From assembly GCF_900090205.1 (NCBI RefSeq), contig NZ_LT607802.1, positions 3,041,970 to 3,105,969 of the forward strand: a stretch of DNA of 64,000 nucleotides. Reading direction: 5' to 3'. Each line of letters begins with the position of its first letter. Positions within the stretch are counted from its first letter, which is position 1. Of the stretch, positions 9,454-18,480 are shown piece after piece. The DNA is from Vogesella sp. LIG4. GTDB lineage: Bacteria; Pseudomonadota; Gammaproteobacteria; Burkholderiales; Chromobacteriaceae. A program made the position numbers and the translations under genes. The notes under the pieces were generated by a model. It had not been told where the DNA came from and ran no database searches. It saw only the letters and a list, made by a program, of their open reading frames with translations.

Positions 9454-9930
9454 ATGAAAATCACCCAAAATACCGCCGTCACTCTGCGCATGAAAGTCAC
9501 AGATAGCCAGGGTCTGGTTTACGACGATGGCAAGAGCCCCGTTTCCTACCTGCACGGCGATTACGACAACCTGTTCCCCAAACTGGAAGCTGCACTCGAA
9601 GGTCAGGAATCAGGCTTTCAAACCACGCTGGAACTTGCTACCGAAGACACCTTCGGCGAGCGCGACGAAGCACTGGTCACCACCATGCCCAAGGCCGACT
9701 TCCCGCCAGGCATCAAGGTAGGCGGCCAGATTCAGCGCCCTGGTCCGGATGGCCAACTGCGCTACTATTTCGTCACCAAGATCAAAGGCCCGACCGTATT
9801 GCTGGACGGCAACCACCCGCTTTGCGGCAAAACCCTGCGCTTCGCCCTCAAAGTTGTGGATGTACGTGAGGCAAGCGCCGAGGAAATTGCCCACCAGCAT
9901 GTACATGGCGAGCACGGGCATCAGCACTGA
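9454..9930 (+). CDS. slyD: SlyD-type FKBP peptidyl-prolyl cis-trans isomerase
   Basis: 158-residue cytoplasmic isomerase and chaperone of the FKBP family. The FKBP part carries VYDDGKSPVSYLHGDYDNLFP. The insert-in-flap chaperone domain spans about residues 70-120, followed by LDGNHPLCGKTLRF, the SlyD counterpart of the conserved DGNHPLAGK motif. The short tail (HQHVHGEHGHQH) is a His-rich metal-binding end, shorter than in E. coli SlyD. The ATG at 9454 is preferred over a TTG three codons earlier. Confidence 0.88.
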   Translation: MKITQNTAVTLRMKVTDSQGLVYDDGKSPVSYLHGDYDNLFPKLEAALEGQESGFQTTLELATEDTFGERDEALVTTMPKADFPPGIKVGGQIQRPGPDGQLRYYFVTKIKGPTVLLDGNHPLCGKTLRFALKVVDVREASAEEIAHQHVHGEHGHQH

Positions 9931-9953
9931 TACTAAGTCCGTCTCACACAAAC

Positions 9954-9988
9954 AAAGCCCTCCCCATCCGGGAGGGCTTTTTTTTTGC
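9954..9988 (+). terminator. Terminator of slyD
   Basis: 11-bp stem (9954-9964 with 9970-9980), a 5-nt loop and an uninterrupted T run. It follows the slyD stop by 24 nt. The flanking A and T runs could also let it serve the convergent gene on the minus strand. Confidence 0.9.
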
Positions 9989-10042
9989 CAGAAGCGCACC
10001 TGCCATCTGGCGTTGGTGACTTGCTCCTGATTCATGCGCCAC

Positions 10043-11086
10043 CTACTGATCTGTTTCGGGGGGCCACATATTAGGCGGGTGTCTCCTGGGTTGCATTTCC
10101 TGCTGACGTTGAGTCGGCGCGCCTTGCGTATCAGGCTGCTGCTGATACTGGTCGGGACGTGGCCTGCCTTGCCGTTCGCCCTGCTGCGGCTGTTGCCGTT
10201 GTTGCCACTGCGGCTCTTGCGGTTGCTGCTGCTGTTGGGGGGCTTGTCGTTGCTGTTGCTGCCACTGCGGCTGTTGTCGTTGTTGCCACTGCGGCTCTTG
10301 CGGTTGCTGCCGCTGTTGGGGGGCTTGTCGTTGCTGTTGCTGCCACTGTGGCTGTTGTCGTTGTTGCCATTGCTGCTCTTGCGGTTGCTGCCGTTGTTGT
10401 GGCTGCTGTTGTGGTGCTTCCCGTTGCTGTTGTTGCCAGGGCGGCACTTGCTGCCGCTGCCATTGTGGGTGTGACGGCTCCTGCTGCTGTTGGTTTCTCG
10501 GTTGAAAACGCTGCGGTATGACTGTCTCACGCGGCTGATAACGGTAACTCTGGGATCGAATCGTATTTTGTTGCTCTACTGAACCTGGGTAGCGGCTACC
10601 CGAGTAGTTACGCTGGTAGTTGGGCAACGGTGCCGGTGGAGCGGATGAGAGATTCCAGCGCTCCCATCCTCTATGGCGTCTTTCCCAACCCGGCCCCCAA
10701 TGCTCACCCCAACGAGGCGGCCGATCCTCACGCCAGTCCCTGAAATACGCCGGTGGCCTACGGTAATAGCGTACCGGAATCCGTAATATAAAGAGTGGAA
10801 CATATTCTGGCTCTACCTCGTCCCAAGGTCCGTTATACCAGCTGGCTGCATACCAGCGGTCATCCTCGTATGCCCAATACAGGCCATCATAAAAGAAGAG
10901 GTTTACGTCCACCTGGGGGGCGTAGTAGACCGGATAGCCAGGTACTCTGACCAGGGATGGGTATATGGGCAAGTTGATGCCGATATCGATGCCAGGCAGT
11001 GCCACGCCAATGCCGATGGTAACCTGGGCATAAAGTGAGCTTGCCGGGTAAAACAGCAAGGACAACGCAAGAATGAGATAGCGCAT
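10043..11086 (-). CDS. Exported Gln/Trp/Pro-rich repeat protein (YXWGXW-like)
   Basis: 347-residue exported protein. It has a signal peptide (LILALSLLFYPASSLYAQ), then a Gly/Ile and Tyr/Trp-rich head region with WYNGPWDEVEPEYVP, RYYRRPP and WREDRPPRWGEHWGPGW, resembling YXWGXW/WXXGXW repeat proteins. From about residue 190 it is almost entirely Gln, Pro, Arg and Trp. It contains three in-frame copies of a 27-residue unit (81-bp tandem repeat). The ATG at 11086 follows GGAGGATTGAAA. Function unknown; the composition suggests an extended, disordered envelope protein. Confidence 0.75.
   Translation of the reverse strand: MRYLILALSLLFYPASSLYAQVTIGIGVALPGIDIGINLPIYPSLVRVPGYPVYYAPQVDVNLFFYDGLYWAYEDDRWYAASWYNGPWDEVEPEYVPLFILRIPVRYYRRPPAYFRDWREDRPPRWGEHWGPGWERRHRGWERWNLSSAPPAPLPNYQRNYSGSRYPGSVEQQNTIRSQSYRYQPRETVIPQRFQPRNQQQQEPSHPQWQRQQVPPWQQQQREAPQQQPQQRQQPQEQQWQQRQQPQWQQQQRQAPQQRQQPQEPQWQQRQQPQWQQQQRQAPQQQQQPQEPQWQQRQQPQQGERQGRPRPDQYQQQPDTQGAPTQRQQEMQPRRHPPNMWPPETDQ
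10201..10443. repeat. 81-bp tandem repeat (three copies) inside the Gln-rich gene
   Basis: The segment GTTGCCACTGCGGCTCTTGC recurs with period 81 at 10201 and 10282, and in a diverged form at 10363. The period is 27 codons, so copy-number change would keep the frame. Unit boundaries are approximate. Confidence 0.7.
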
Positions 11087-11828
11087 TTTCAATCCTCCAA
11101 TGGGGTGAACGGCCATCGCAGAGATGGTTGTTATTAAATAACTTGAAGATGGGTAAATGGGGAGGGTGATTCTGGGGTGCCGATCAACAATGCAACCTCA
11201 AAAATACACTGATGTGCTGAATGAAATCACCAAAATCCCGAAGGTCACCGCTGCCATGTCTCTGTGGCAGAAATATTCGGCCGAAGGTACGGAAAATATT
11301 CTTATGAATATCGCAGCTTGAATCAAGGCATTCATAAATGCGGCGGCATTGATAAAGATGTCGCCGTCCTTTGTTGACAATTTATCTGCCATTAAGTTTC
11401 TTGCGCGTTCCGTGTTTTTATTGCATCGGTGATAAATAATTGGTGATGCAGTAATCAGGAGGACTGAGCAGACTGGGCGGTCAAGCAAACTGCCAAATTT
11501 ACACGACATGGTTAGCCATGGATTTACAGGACATGAGGATAATGCGGCTTGCAAGTTGATAGCTGCGGATGCCGCGGTTTTTACGGTGTCGATATACGAG
11601 CCCCGCAGCAGCGGGTGGGCATCCGCGCAAACGTTGGCCGCAGGCGGGATGCCAAAGATATTGCCGATCTGGTCTATCTCCAGCTGCAGCTCCAGCGCCT
11701 GCATTCAGTGAACCAACTGGTCGCGGCCTGCTTGTTCGGCATCGGAGATGGCGACGCGGGTAATGCCTGTGCGGCGAGCCGCGTTGCTCGCCGGCTGCAA
11801 GCAGCCATGGCTGTGGCGGCTGCCTTAT
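11087..11828. other. Intergenic stretch with a possible decayed gene
   Basis: No intact gene recognised. From about 11540 to 11820 the sequence is high-GC and coding-like in composition. One plus-strand frame reads helical text (DIADLVYLQLQLQRLHSV), but it has no good start or stop structure and I cannot assign it. One GTTGGCCGCA copy lies at 11633-11642. Bases 11200-11480 are more A+T-rich. It could be the remnant of a gene truncated by the element that follows. Confidence 0.35.
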
Positions 11829-11970
11829 GGGTACCTCGAAAAACTCCCACTTTCGTCGCGATACTGCGTTGCTCACGAAAAATTCCTCCTTACATATCAA
11901 CTATATGCTGCGTCGGAATTTTTCGTTCGCGCCTTGTCTCGCTTAGAAACCAGGGTTTTTCGAGGCGCCC
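11829..11970. mobile_element. MITE-like element with terminal inverted repeats and TTAT duplication
   Basis: A 142-bp element without a gene. Its ends are imperfect inverted repeats: the left begins GGGTACCTCGAAAAAC and the right ends GGGTTTTTCGAGGCGCCC, which reverse-complements to GGGCGCCTCGAAAAACCC. Internally, a second pair of inverted segments around ACGAAAAATTCC and GGAATTTTTCGT would fold into a long hairpin. The bases TTAT stand directly on both sides (11825-11828 and 11971-11974), as a target-site duplication would. The right copy forms the stop codon of the araC-type gene. Confidence 0.65.
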
Positions 11971-13053
11971 TTATGTGAAGCGTTCCCGCCTTGTATGTTC
12001 GCACTGGAGCAACGGTGCGTACTCGTGCAACTCGCGCGGCGCGATGTCGAAGGCGCGACGGAATGCCCGCGTAAAGCTCGACGCATCATTGAAGCCCAGC
12101 CCCCAGGCAATATCCTGCACTTCCCTATGCGGAAAGCGCACCAGTTGATCGGCTGCCATGCGCAGCCTGCGGTTGCGGATATAAGCGGCCAGGCCACCTT
12201 CATGCTCGAATAGCCGGTACACGCTGGCACGTGAGAGATGTAGCGATGCCAGAACGCTGTCCGGCGTCAGGTTCGGGTTACGCAGATTGGCCTCGACATG
12301 TCGCCGTACTTGCCCGTAGACGGCAGTACGCACCGCCGCACGGGCGTCGCCGGCAAGGCCCGCTTGATGGCGGAACGCCGCAGCGATGAGCTCTACCGCA
12401 GTGAGGAAAGACTGATGCGCTTCCTCCTTGCTCAGCCCGACGATTTGGCGCCTTAACGCCACCACATGCTCGATCAGCAGCCGCGTCACCGGAGTGCATG
12501 CGTGAACCCAGCGGCCATGTAGTGCGGCCGCATCAGGGAAGGACTTTTCCACCAGCGCGCGCGGCACAAACAGCAGCAGCATCCGGCCATGAAAACCCCG
12601 GATGGTGCACGGCTGGTCCATATCCAGCGCAAGAATGCTTGGCCCGGGAGCTGTGTGCGACGCGTCAGGTTGCTGCCTGCCGCCCAGGAACTGCGCCGGC
12701 GGCCCTTCAAGAAATATGCTGAACGTGATGTCGCGAATGCTCTCGGTCGACACCCGCCCCAAGGATCGTACGGCCAGGGTTGGCCCGGTGCGAAAGTCGA
12801 AGATGCTCAGATTGTCGATGGTGTAACGAGACAGCGAGGCATCAAACATATCCTCCGCCTGCCTTGACGACGGCTGTATGTCATAGACCGGGCTCATGCG
12901 TTCCTGCCAGGCCAGGAAGCTTTGGCGGGCATCGCCTTGCACGCTGAAGTCGCTGTGCACGATGCCGGGAGCGAGCATTGGCGGCTCCGGCAACAACAAG
13001 CTGCTTAGCGGTATCGCCGTGTGTGGTGGGTCATCGTTCAAAGCAGCACTCAT
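11971..13053 (-). CDS. AraC-family transcriptional regulator
   Basis: 360-residue regulator. The C-terminal third carries the two helix-turn-helix units of AraC proteins (TPDSVLASLHLSRASVYRLF and VQDIAWGLGFNDASSFTRAF), and the N-terminal part has the look of the AraC-binding-like cupin domain found in AraC_binding_2 (CbdA/FeaR-like) members. It diverges from the autotransporter gene that starts 537 nt away, so it may control that locus; this is inference from position. A MITE-like element abuts its stop codon. In-frame ATGs inside the first 55 residues leave the start uncertain. Confidence 0.85.
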   Translation of the reverse strand: MSAALNDDPPHTAIPLSSLLLPEPPMLAPGIVHSDFSVQGDARQSFLAWQERMSPVYDIQPSSRQAEDMFDASLSRYTIDNLSIFDFRTGPTLAVRSLGRVSTESIRDITFSIFLEGPPAQFLGGRQQPDASHTAPGPSILALDMDQPCTIRGFHGRMLLLFVPRALVEKSFPDAAALHGRWVHACTPVTRLLIEHVVALRRQIVGLSKEEAHQSFLTAVELIAAAFRHQAGLAGDARAAVRTAVYGQVRRHVEANLRNPNLTPDSVLASLHLSRASVYRLFEHEGGLAAYIRNRRLRMAADQLVRFPHREVQDIAWGLGFNDASSFTRAFRRAFDIAPRELHEYAPLLQCEHTRRERFT

Positions 13054-13590
13054 CGCTGATTTTCATCCTGTCTTGATTCGCTCCGTGTGGCCGAATCGCC
13101 TATTGAGCGGCCCGCCCGCGGCGCACCAGGGTGTGATTGATCGGGCTCTTGAATAGCAATGAACCCTGACATCAGTTTAAAGCACGCAAGGTAATGCAGC
13201 GTGGGGGCCATGGCAAGCGTGGCTCTCCGTTTCGCACCGCCTTGCGTGAATTCTGCTACCGGAGCCAAGTCAGCTGGTGGCCATGCAGCCAAACCACGGG
13301 TGGTGGGGGGCAGGCCTCAGGGGAAGGGGTAACAGGAAGGGACATTCAGTGGCCGAATCGGCTGGAGACGTTCGGCAACCATCCAATGACTTGGTTAAGA
13401 AGCCGGGGTAGCCGATTCAAATTGAGACGCACGGTCAAGTGGGGTGCGCGCCGCCGATTGTACGCTTGGGGACACCTTCTATATCCCGCTGCAAAGCGAA
13501 AGCGTCAATTAGCGCGTAAGGCCGCGCTTGCGCGATATGGGAGGGGCAAATACACGAATTACCAACCTCCTACTACACAAAGGGGAAGCA
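13054..13590. other. Divergent control region between the AraC gene and the autotransporter
   Basis: 537 nt with no supported gene. It should hold the promoters of both divergent genes and any AraC-type operators. I cannot identify a clear operator pair or terminator by eye. Confidence 0.5.
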
Positions 13591-16287
13591 ATGAAAACCG
13601 GCGGCGGCCACTACCCAAAGCAAAAAACACTCGTGCTAGCCATTGCGGCAGCCCTGACAGGGATCGTCTCCATCAACGCGAACGCTGGAACGTCCTGCCC
13701 GCAGGTGGATACACCGGTAAGCTCTGCGCTTAGCTGGAGTGCGGGTGATTGCACTGTCACCACTTCCATTACCTCGTCGGTGAATTTTTCCCCGGCGATG
13801 TATGTTTCTACTGGCTCGGTGGGGACACTGACCAACAGCGGCACCATCAGCGGCAACAGCTGGGGGGGTATTGGTTTTTCCAACGGTGGTTCGATAGGAT
13901 CGATCGCCGTTGTGAATAATGAAAGTGGCGGTTTGATCAGCGGGGCAGTCGCAGGACTCACAAACGTAGGCGTGATTGGCACGCTGAACAACAGCGGCAC
14001 CATCAGTACGTCTAGTGATTCCGGTGGTACCACCGCTATTGTCAACTATGGCTCGATAACTGCTTTGAACAATCAAAGCAGCGGTTTGATCAGCTCTTCA
14101 ACTTCGGGGGTCAAAAGCACGGGTACGATCGGCACGCTGAGCAATAGCGGGACGATCATTGGCGGCTACATTGCCATTAATAATGCGGGCCTCATCGACA
14201 CCCTTACCAATAGCGGGACGCTCAGCGGTTACAATGGCCTCGACAATGGAGGAACCATCAATACGCTGAGCAATAGCGGGACGATCAGCACCGGCCGCAG
14301 TGGCATCAACAACAATGGCAACATTGGCACCCTGAGCAACAGCGGGCTAATCAGCGTCAGTAGCGGCACAGGCATCAGCAATGGCGGCTCCATCGGCACG
14401 CTGACCAACAGCGGTACAATCAGCGGTAGCAGTGGCGGCATATACAACTCTGGCGCCATCGGCACCCTGAACAATAGCGGCACGATCAGTGGCAGCAGTT
14501 ATGCGATTTACAACGACACTTACGGCAGCATTGGCCAGATCAGCAATACCGGCGTTATCGCGGGCAATATCCATAATGCTTCTGCCAATGATCTTACCGT
14601 CAGCGGCGGCTCCGGCAGTACCTTCGGCACGCTGACCGGTTACGGCGGCACCATCGGCACCATCAGCAACACCGCATCCAATGTGGTGTTCAGTTCCGGC
14701 AATCAGCTACTCAACGACAACATCAACGTTGGCAGCAACGCGGTGAACAACATCGGCGCTACGCTGCAGGTCAACAATCCGCTCTCCATCACCGGCAACT
14801 ACAGCCAGGGGGCGAGTGCCACGCTGCAGATCGGGGTGGCGGACGGAGCGGTGGCTACCGGCTCGATCGCGGACGACAGCGGCTATGGCCGCCTGGTGGT
14901 GTCCGGCAGCGCGACGATTGCGTCGGGTTCGTCGGTGGCGCTGCAGAAAACCGGCAGCTATGCGTTTGCCGCCGGGCAGCGCTTTGTGGTGATCGACGCG
15001 TCCAGCAGCGGCACCAATTACAACGAAGGCACGCTCAACTATTCGATCAAAGGCGCCACTGGCAGTGTGCTGACCGGCGCGGATGTTACATCCGGCGCTA
15101 ACAGCGACCTGGTGGTGACGGTCGTGAATGCCGGCTCGGCGGCGTCGGGCACAGCCAGGCCGACGACTCCGGTTGCCGTCTCCTCCCTGAACGGGCTGCA
15201 GAACTACAGCGGTATCGACAGCGGCCTGCTGGGGCTGTTCAACGCCTCGCTGGCGATTGGCTCGACGGCTGAGGCCAACCGTGCCGGCGCACAGCTCGCC
15301 CCCTCGCAAAACTTCAGTGCCGGCAATGCCACGTCGGTGGCCACCTTCGATACCCTGAGCGTGGTCGGGGCGCATGCCGATACCCTGCGGCTGGCGCAGA
15401 CCAATGGCCAGAGCGGTGTTGCCACCGGCGATAGCCCGCTGGAGTGGGGCGCCTGGGGCCAGCTGCTCGGCGGCCATGCCCACCAGGGCATGATCGACCA
15501 AGTCAGCGGCTATAGCGCCAACTATAGCGGGATAGTGCTCGGGGCCGACCGCGGCTTTGCCGAACGCTGGCGTGCCGGTGGTGCGTTCAGCTATAGCTCG
15601 ACCTCGGTCGACGGCGCAGACAACCTGGCCGGCAGCTCCTCCCGTGTCGATGCCTACGGCCTGATCGGCTATGCCAGCTATATCGGCTCGCCGTGGTACC
15701 TCAACCTGTCGGCCAGCGTGCTGCAGCATGACTACCGCTCGACGCGCGATATCAGCTTCAGCGGCTTCGCCGGCCAGGCGCATGCCGACTACAAGGGGCA
15801 GCAATACGTGGGCAAGGCTGAGTTCGGTTACCCGCTTGCCCTGGCAGGAAACATGACGCTGACCCCGCTGGCCAGCCTGAGCTACAGCTACCTGCATCAG
15901 GATGGCTACACCGAAACCGGTGGCAACGGCGCAGCGTTGGCAGTGCAGTCCACGCATAACGAAGCGGTACGCAGCAGCCTGGGCGGCAAGCTGGAGAAAA
16001 CCCTGCAGTCCAGCTATGGCGAAGTGGTGCCATACGCGCAACTGCTGTGGACGCACCAGTACAACCGCAGCCGGATGGCCACCACCGCCAGCTACGCGGC
16101 AGACAGCACCGGGGAAACCGGCTTCACCACTCTTGGCGCCACGCCCGTGGCGGATATGGGCGAGCTGGCGCTCGGGGTCAACCTGTTGAAGAGCGACAAT
16201 CTGACATTGTCTGCCCGCTACGACCTGCAGGCCGCGCCGCACTACATGGGCCAAACCATCAGCCTGCGCCTGCGCAAGCTGTTCTGA
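13591..16287 (+). CDS. Autotransporter (type Va) with Asn/Ser-rich repeat passenger
   Basis: 898-residue secreted/surface protein. An N-terminal signal (KQKTLVLAIAAALTGIVSINANA) precedes a passenger of about 15-20 copies of a degenerate unit, IGTLSNSGTISG with variants, typical of a right-handed beta helix (about residues 70-330). A further beta-rich region follows. The C-terminal autotransporter beta-barrel starts near WGAWGQLLGG (about residue 618) and ends ISLRLRKLF. The ATG at 13591 has AGGGGAAG upstream. It leads a gene set encoding a sulfotransferase, a glycosyltransferase, a hydrolase and an APS kinase, so the Ser/Thr/Asn-rich passenger may be modified. Confidence 0.9.
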   Translation: MKTGGGHYPKQKTLVLAIAAALTGIVSINANAGTSCPQVDTPVSSALSWSAGDCTVTTSITSSVNFSPAMYVSTGSVGTLTNSGTISGNSWGGIGFSNGGSIGSIAVVNNESGGLISGAVAGLTNVGVIGTLNNSGTISTSSDSGGTTAIVNYGSITALNNQSSGLISSSTSGVKSTGTIGTLSNSGTIIGGYIAINNAGLIDTLTNSGTLSGYNGLDNGGTINTLSNSGTISTGRSGINNNGNIGTLSNSGLISVSSGTGISNGGSIGTLTNSGTISGSSGGIYNSGAIGTLNNSGTISGSSYAIYNDTYGSIGQISNTGVIAGNIHNASANDLTVSGGSGSTFGTLTGYGGTIGTISNTASNVVFSSGNQLLNDNINVGSNAVNNIGATLQVNNPLSITGNYSQGASATLQIGVADGAVATGSIADDSGYGRLVVSGSATIASGSSVALQKTGSYAFAAGQRFVVIDASSSGTNYNEGTLNYSIKGATGSVLTGADVTSGANSDLVVTVVNAGSAASGTARPTTPVAVSSLNGLQNYSGIDSGLLGLFNASLAIGSTAEANRAGAQLAPSQNFSAGNATSVATFDTLSVVGAHADTLRLAQTNGQSGVATGDSPLEWGAWGQLLGGHAHQGMIDQVSGYSANYSGIVLGADRGFAERWRAGGAFSYSSTSVDGADNLAGSSSRVDAYGLIGYASYIGSPWYLNLSASVLQHDYRSTRDISFSGFAGQAHADYKGQQYVGKAEFGYPLALAGNMTLTPLASLSYSYLHQDGYTETGGNGAALAVQSTHNEAVRSSLGGKLEKTLQSSYGEVVPYAQLLWTHQYNRSRMATTASYAADSTGETGFTTLGATPVADMGELALGVNLLKSDNLTLSARYDLQAAPHYMGQTISLRLRKLF

Positions 16288-16307
16288 GCCGGTTGAAGCG
16301 CTAAGCT

Positions 16308-16338
16308 GCTGGGCGTGCCTCCCTGGGGCACGCCCAGC
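16308..16338 (+). terminator. Hairpin without U-tract between the autotransporter and sulfotransferase genes
   Basis: Perfect 12-bp GC-rich stem (16308-16319 with 16327-16338) and a 7-nt loop, not followed by a T run. It may act as an mRNA 3'-end stabiliser or partial attenuator, allowing lower expression of the downstream modification genes. Confidence 0.5.
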
Positions 16339-16392
16339 GGTATGGCGTACTATCCCTGCATATTGCAAACGAGTGAATGATCGGAACCCCGC

Positions 16393-18480
16393 ATGTCGAG
16401 TGCGCCCAATGCCAACACCCTAAGTATTCCGGAAGCGCTTAACCGTGCGCATGCTCACTGGCAGGCCGGCCAGGCGGATCAGGCCGAACAGTATTGCCAG
16501 CGGGTGCTGGCCGAGTGGCCGGGCCAGGCCGATGCGCTGCACTTGCTCGGTCTGATGGCCCATGCCTACGGCAACCTGGATCTGGCAATATCCCATTTGC
16601 GTCAGGCTTGCCTCGCGCCGCGTGCTCCGGCGATCTACTCCAGCAACCTGGCCGAGATGTTGCGCCAGAAAGGCCTGCTGACCGAGGGTGAGGAAGCCGC
16701 CCAGCGTGCCGTAACGATGGACCCTGCGCTGGTGCCGGGCTGGAGCAACCTGGGCATCCTGCTGCAGGAAGCGGGCAAGCTGGAGCAAAGCCTGGCCTGC
16801 CTGGAACGGGTGGTGGTGCTGACGCCAGATGCGCCGGAAGCACATAACAACCTGGCCAATACCCACAGGCGCCTGGGGCGGCTGGATCGGGCCGAGCAGC
16901 ATTATCGGCAGGCGCTGGCGCTATACCCGAACTATGCCGAAGCGCACAGCAATCTCGCTTTTCTGCTCACTGCGCAAGGGCAGTATGACCAGGCGGCCGC
17001 AGAGGCTCGTCTGGCTATCGAACTCAACCCGCGGCTGATCGAGGCCTACCTGAACCTGGCCGACGTGGAAATCTCCCGCCATCGGCATGGCGCGGCGCTA
17101 CAGGCGCTGGACGCACTGCAGGCCTTTGCCCCGCAGCATCCTGCCGGGCTTGTTGCGCGGGCGAAGGCGCTGAGGCAGCTCGAATATACCAATGAAGCGC
17201 TCGGGTTCGCGCAGCAGGCGGTGGCACTGACGCCGCGCAGCGCCGAAGCGCATCACGCACTGGCGCAAGTGCTGCAGGCACTGGGAGAAACCGACGAGGC
17301 GCTGGAGCAGTTTGAACAAGCGGCCGCGCTGCCCGGCACGGTGGCAGAAGAGGCGCTGATCGGGCGCGCCACGCTGCTGCTGGAATCCGGGCAGAAGGTA
17401 GAAGCGATGGCGGCGTTCGATCGTGCGCTGGCGGCTTTTCCAGGTTCGGTGCGGGTATTGACCAGCCGCGTGGACGCCAAGACCTTCAAGACAGGCGACC
17501 CCGATGTAGCGGCCATCGAAGCCCTACTGGCCGAAGGCGAACGCCGGCCGTTGCCGGATCGCATGTCGGCCCATTTTGCACTGGGCAAGGCCTATCTCGA
17601 TATGGGCGACGCAACGCGCGCCTTTGCTCATCTCGATACAGCCAACCACCAGAAGCGTTCGACGTTCAGCTACGACTCGGCAGCCACGGGCAGCTGGATG
17701 CAGCGCATCGCCAGTACCTTCACGCAGGAATGGCCGGCGCGCCTGCAGGGCGCCGGCGCGCCCTCCGAACTGCCGGTCTTTATCATCGGGATGCCGCGTT
17801 CCGGTACTTCGCTGGTGGAGCAGATATTGTCATCCCACTCGCAGGTATTTGGCGCGGGCGAGCTGTCCGCGCTGCGCCTGGCGATTGAAAGCCAGGGCAC
17901 GTTCCCGGAGCTATTGCACGGCCTGACACCGGCGCGGGCACAGCAACTGGGCCGTGCCTATCTGGACCGCATCGAACCGCTGGCGCATGGTCACCTGCGC
18001 TTGATCGACAAGATGCCGGGCAATTTCCTGTACGCCGGGCTGATTCCACTGCTGCTGCCGGGCGCGCGCATCATCCATTGCCGCCGCGACCCGGTGGATA
18101 CCTGCCTGTCTTGCTATACCAAGCAGTTCGGCGGCGAGCAGCAGTTCACCTACGATCAGACCGAGCTGGGTGAGTTTTACCGCTACTACCAGCGCCTGAT
18201 GGCGCATTGGGCTCAGGTCTTGCCGGCCGGGCGCTATATCGAGGTCGATTACGAAAGCGTGGTGGACGACCTGGAGGGAGAGGCACGCCGCCTGCTGGCA
18301 TTCCTTGACTTGCCGTGGGAAGACGCCTGCCTGCAGTTCCACACCAATCGCCGGGTGGTGCGCACCGCCAGCGTGAACCAGGTACGCCAGCCGATCTACA
18401 AGACATCCAAGGGGCGCTGGCAAGCCTATGCCGAACATTTGCGCCCGCTGCTGGATGCACTCGGGGTGGCTGCGCCATGA
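16393..18480 (+). CDS. TPR-repeat sulfotransferase
   Basis: 695-residue two-part protein. Residues 1 to about 450 are tandem tetratricopeptide repeats (for example WSNLGILLQEAGKLEQSLAC and AHNNLANTHRRLGRLDRAEQ). From about 460 it is a PAPS-dependent sulfotransferase: the 5'-phosphosulfate loop reads FIIGMPRSGTSLVEQIL (Arg-Ser-Gly-Thr near 469) and the 3'-phosphate region reads HCRRDPVDTCLSCY (near 563). Family members with this fold sulfate tyrosines or glycans. The gene follows an autotransporter and lies in a run ending with APS kinase, which makes PAPS. The likely target is a local protein or glycan; this is inferred. Confidence 0.9.
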   Translation: MSSAPNANTLSIPEALNRAHAHWQAGQADQAEQYCQRVLAEWPGQADALHLLGLMAHAYGNLDLAISHLRQACLAPRAPAIYSSNLAEMLRQKGLLTEGEEAAQRAVTMDPALVPGWSNLGILLQEAGKLEQSLACLERVVVLTPDAPEAHNNLANTHRRLGRLDRAEQHYRQALALYPNYAEAHSNLAFLLTAQGQYDQAAAEARLAIELNPRLIEAYLNLADVEISRHRHGAALQALDALQAFAPQHPAGLVARAKALRQLEYTNEALGFAQQAVALTPRSAEAHHALAQVLQALGETDEALEQFEQAAALPGTVAEEALIGRATLLLESGQKVEAMAAFDRALAAFPGSVRVLTSRVDAKTFKTGDPDVAAIEALLAEGERRPLPDRMSAHFALGKAYLDMGDATRAFAHLDTANHQKRSTFSYDSAATGSWMQRIASTFTQEWPARLQGAGAPSELPVFIIGMPRSGTSLVEQILSSHSQVFGAGELSALRLAIESQGTFPELLHGLTPARAQQLGRAYLDRIEPLAHGHLRLIDKMPGNFLYAGLIPLLLPGARIIHCRRDPVDTCLSCYTKQFGGEQQFTYDQTELGEFYRYYQRLMAHWAQVLPAGRYIEVDYESVVDDLEGEARRLLAFLDLPWEDACLQFHTNRRVVRTASVNQVRQPIYKTSKGRWQAYAEHLRPLLDALGVAAP

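Noticed and set aside
11198..11704. A 168-codon minus-strand frame in the gap before the MITE
   Set aside because: No ribosome-binding site or family match, and the A+T-rich 3' half is unlike coding DNA here; noted only as a possible remnant region.
13800..14560. Regular repeats in the autotransporter, considered as a CRISPR or satellite array
   Set aside because: The units are in frame, degenerate and encode a beta-helix pattern; there are no constant direct repeats with unique spacers.
14707..16368. A 553-codon minus-strand open frame across the autotransporter barrel
   Set aside because: The opposite strand has a complete barrel with a proper C-terminus; the antisense frame lacks any domain.
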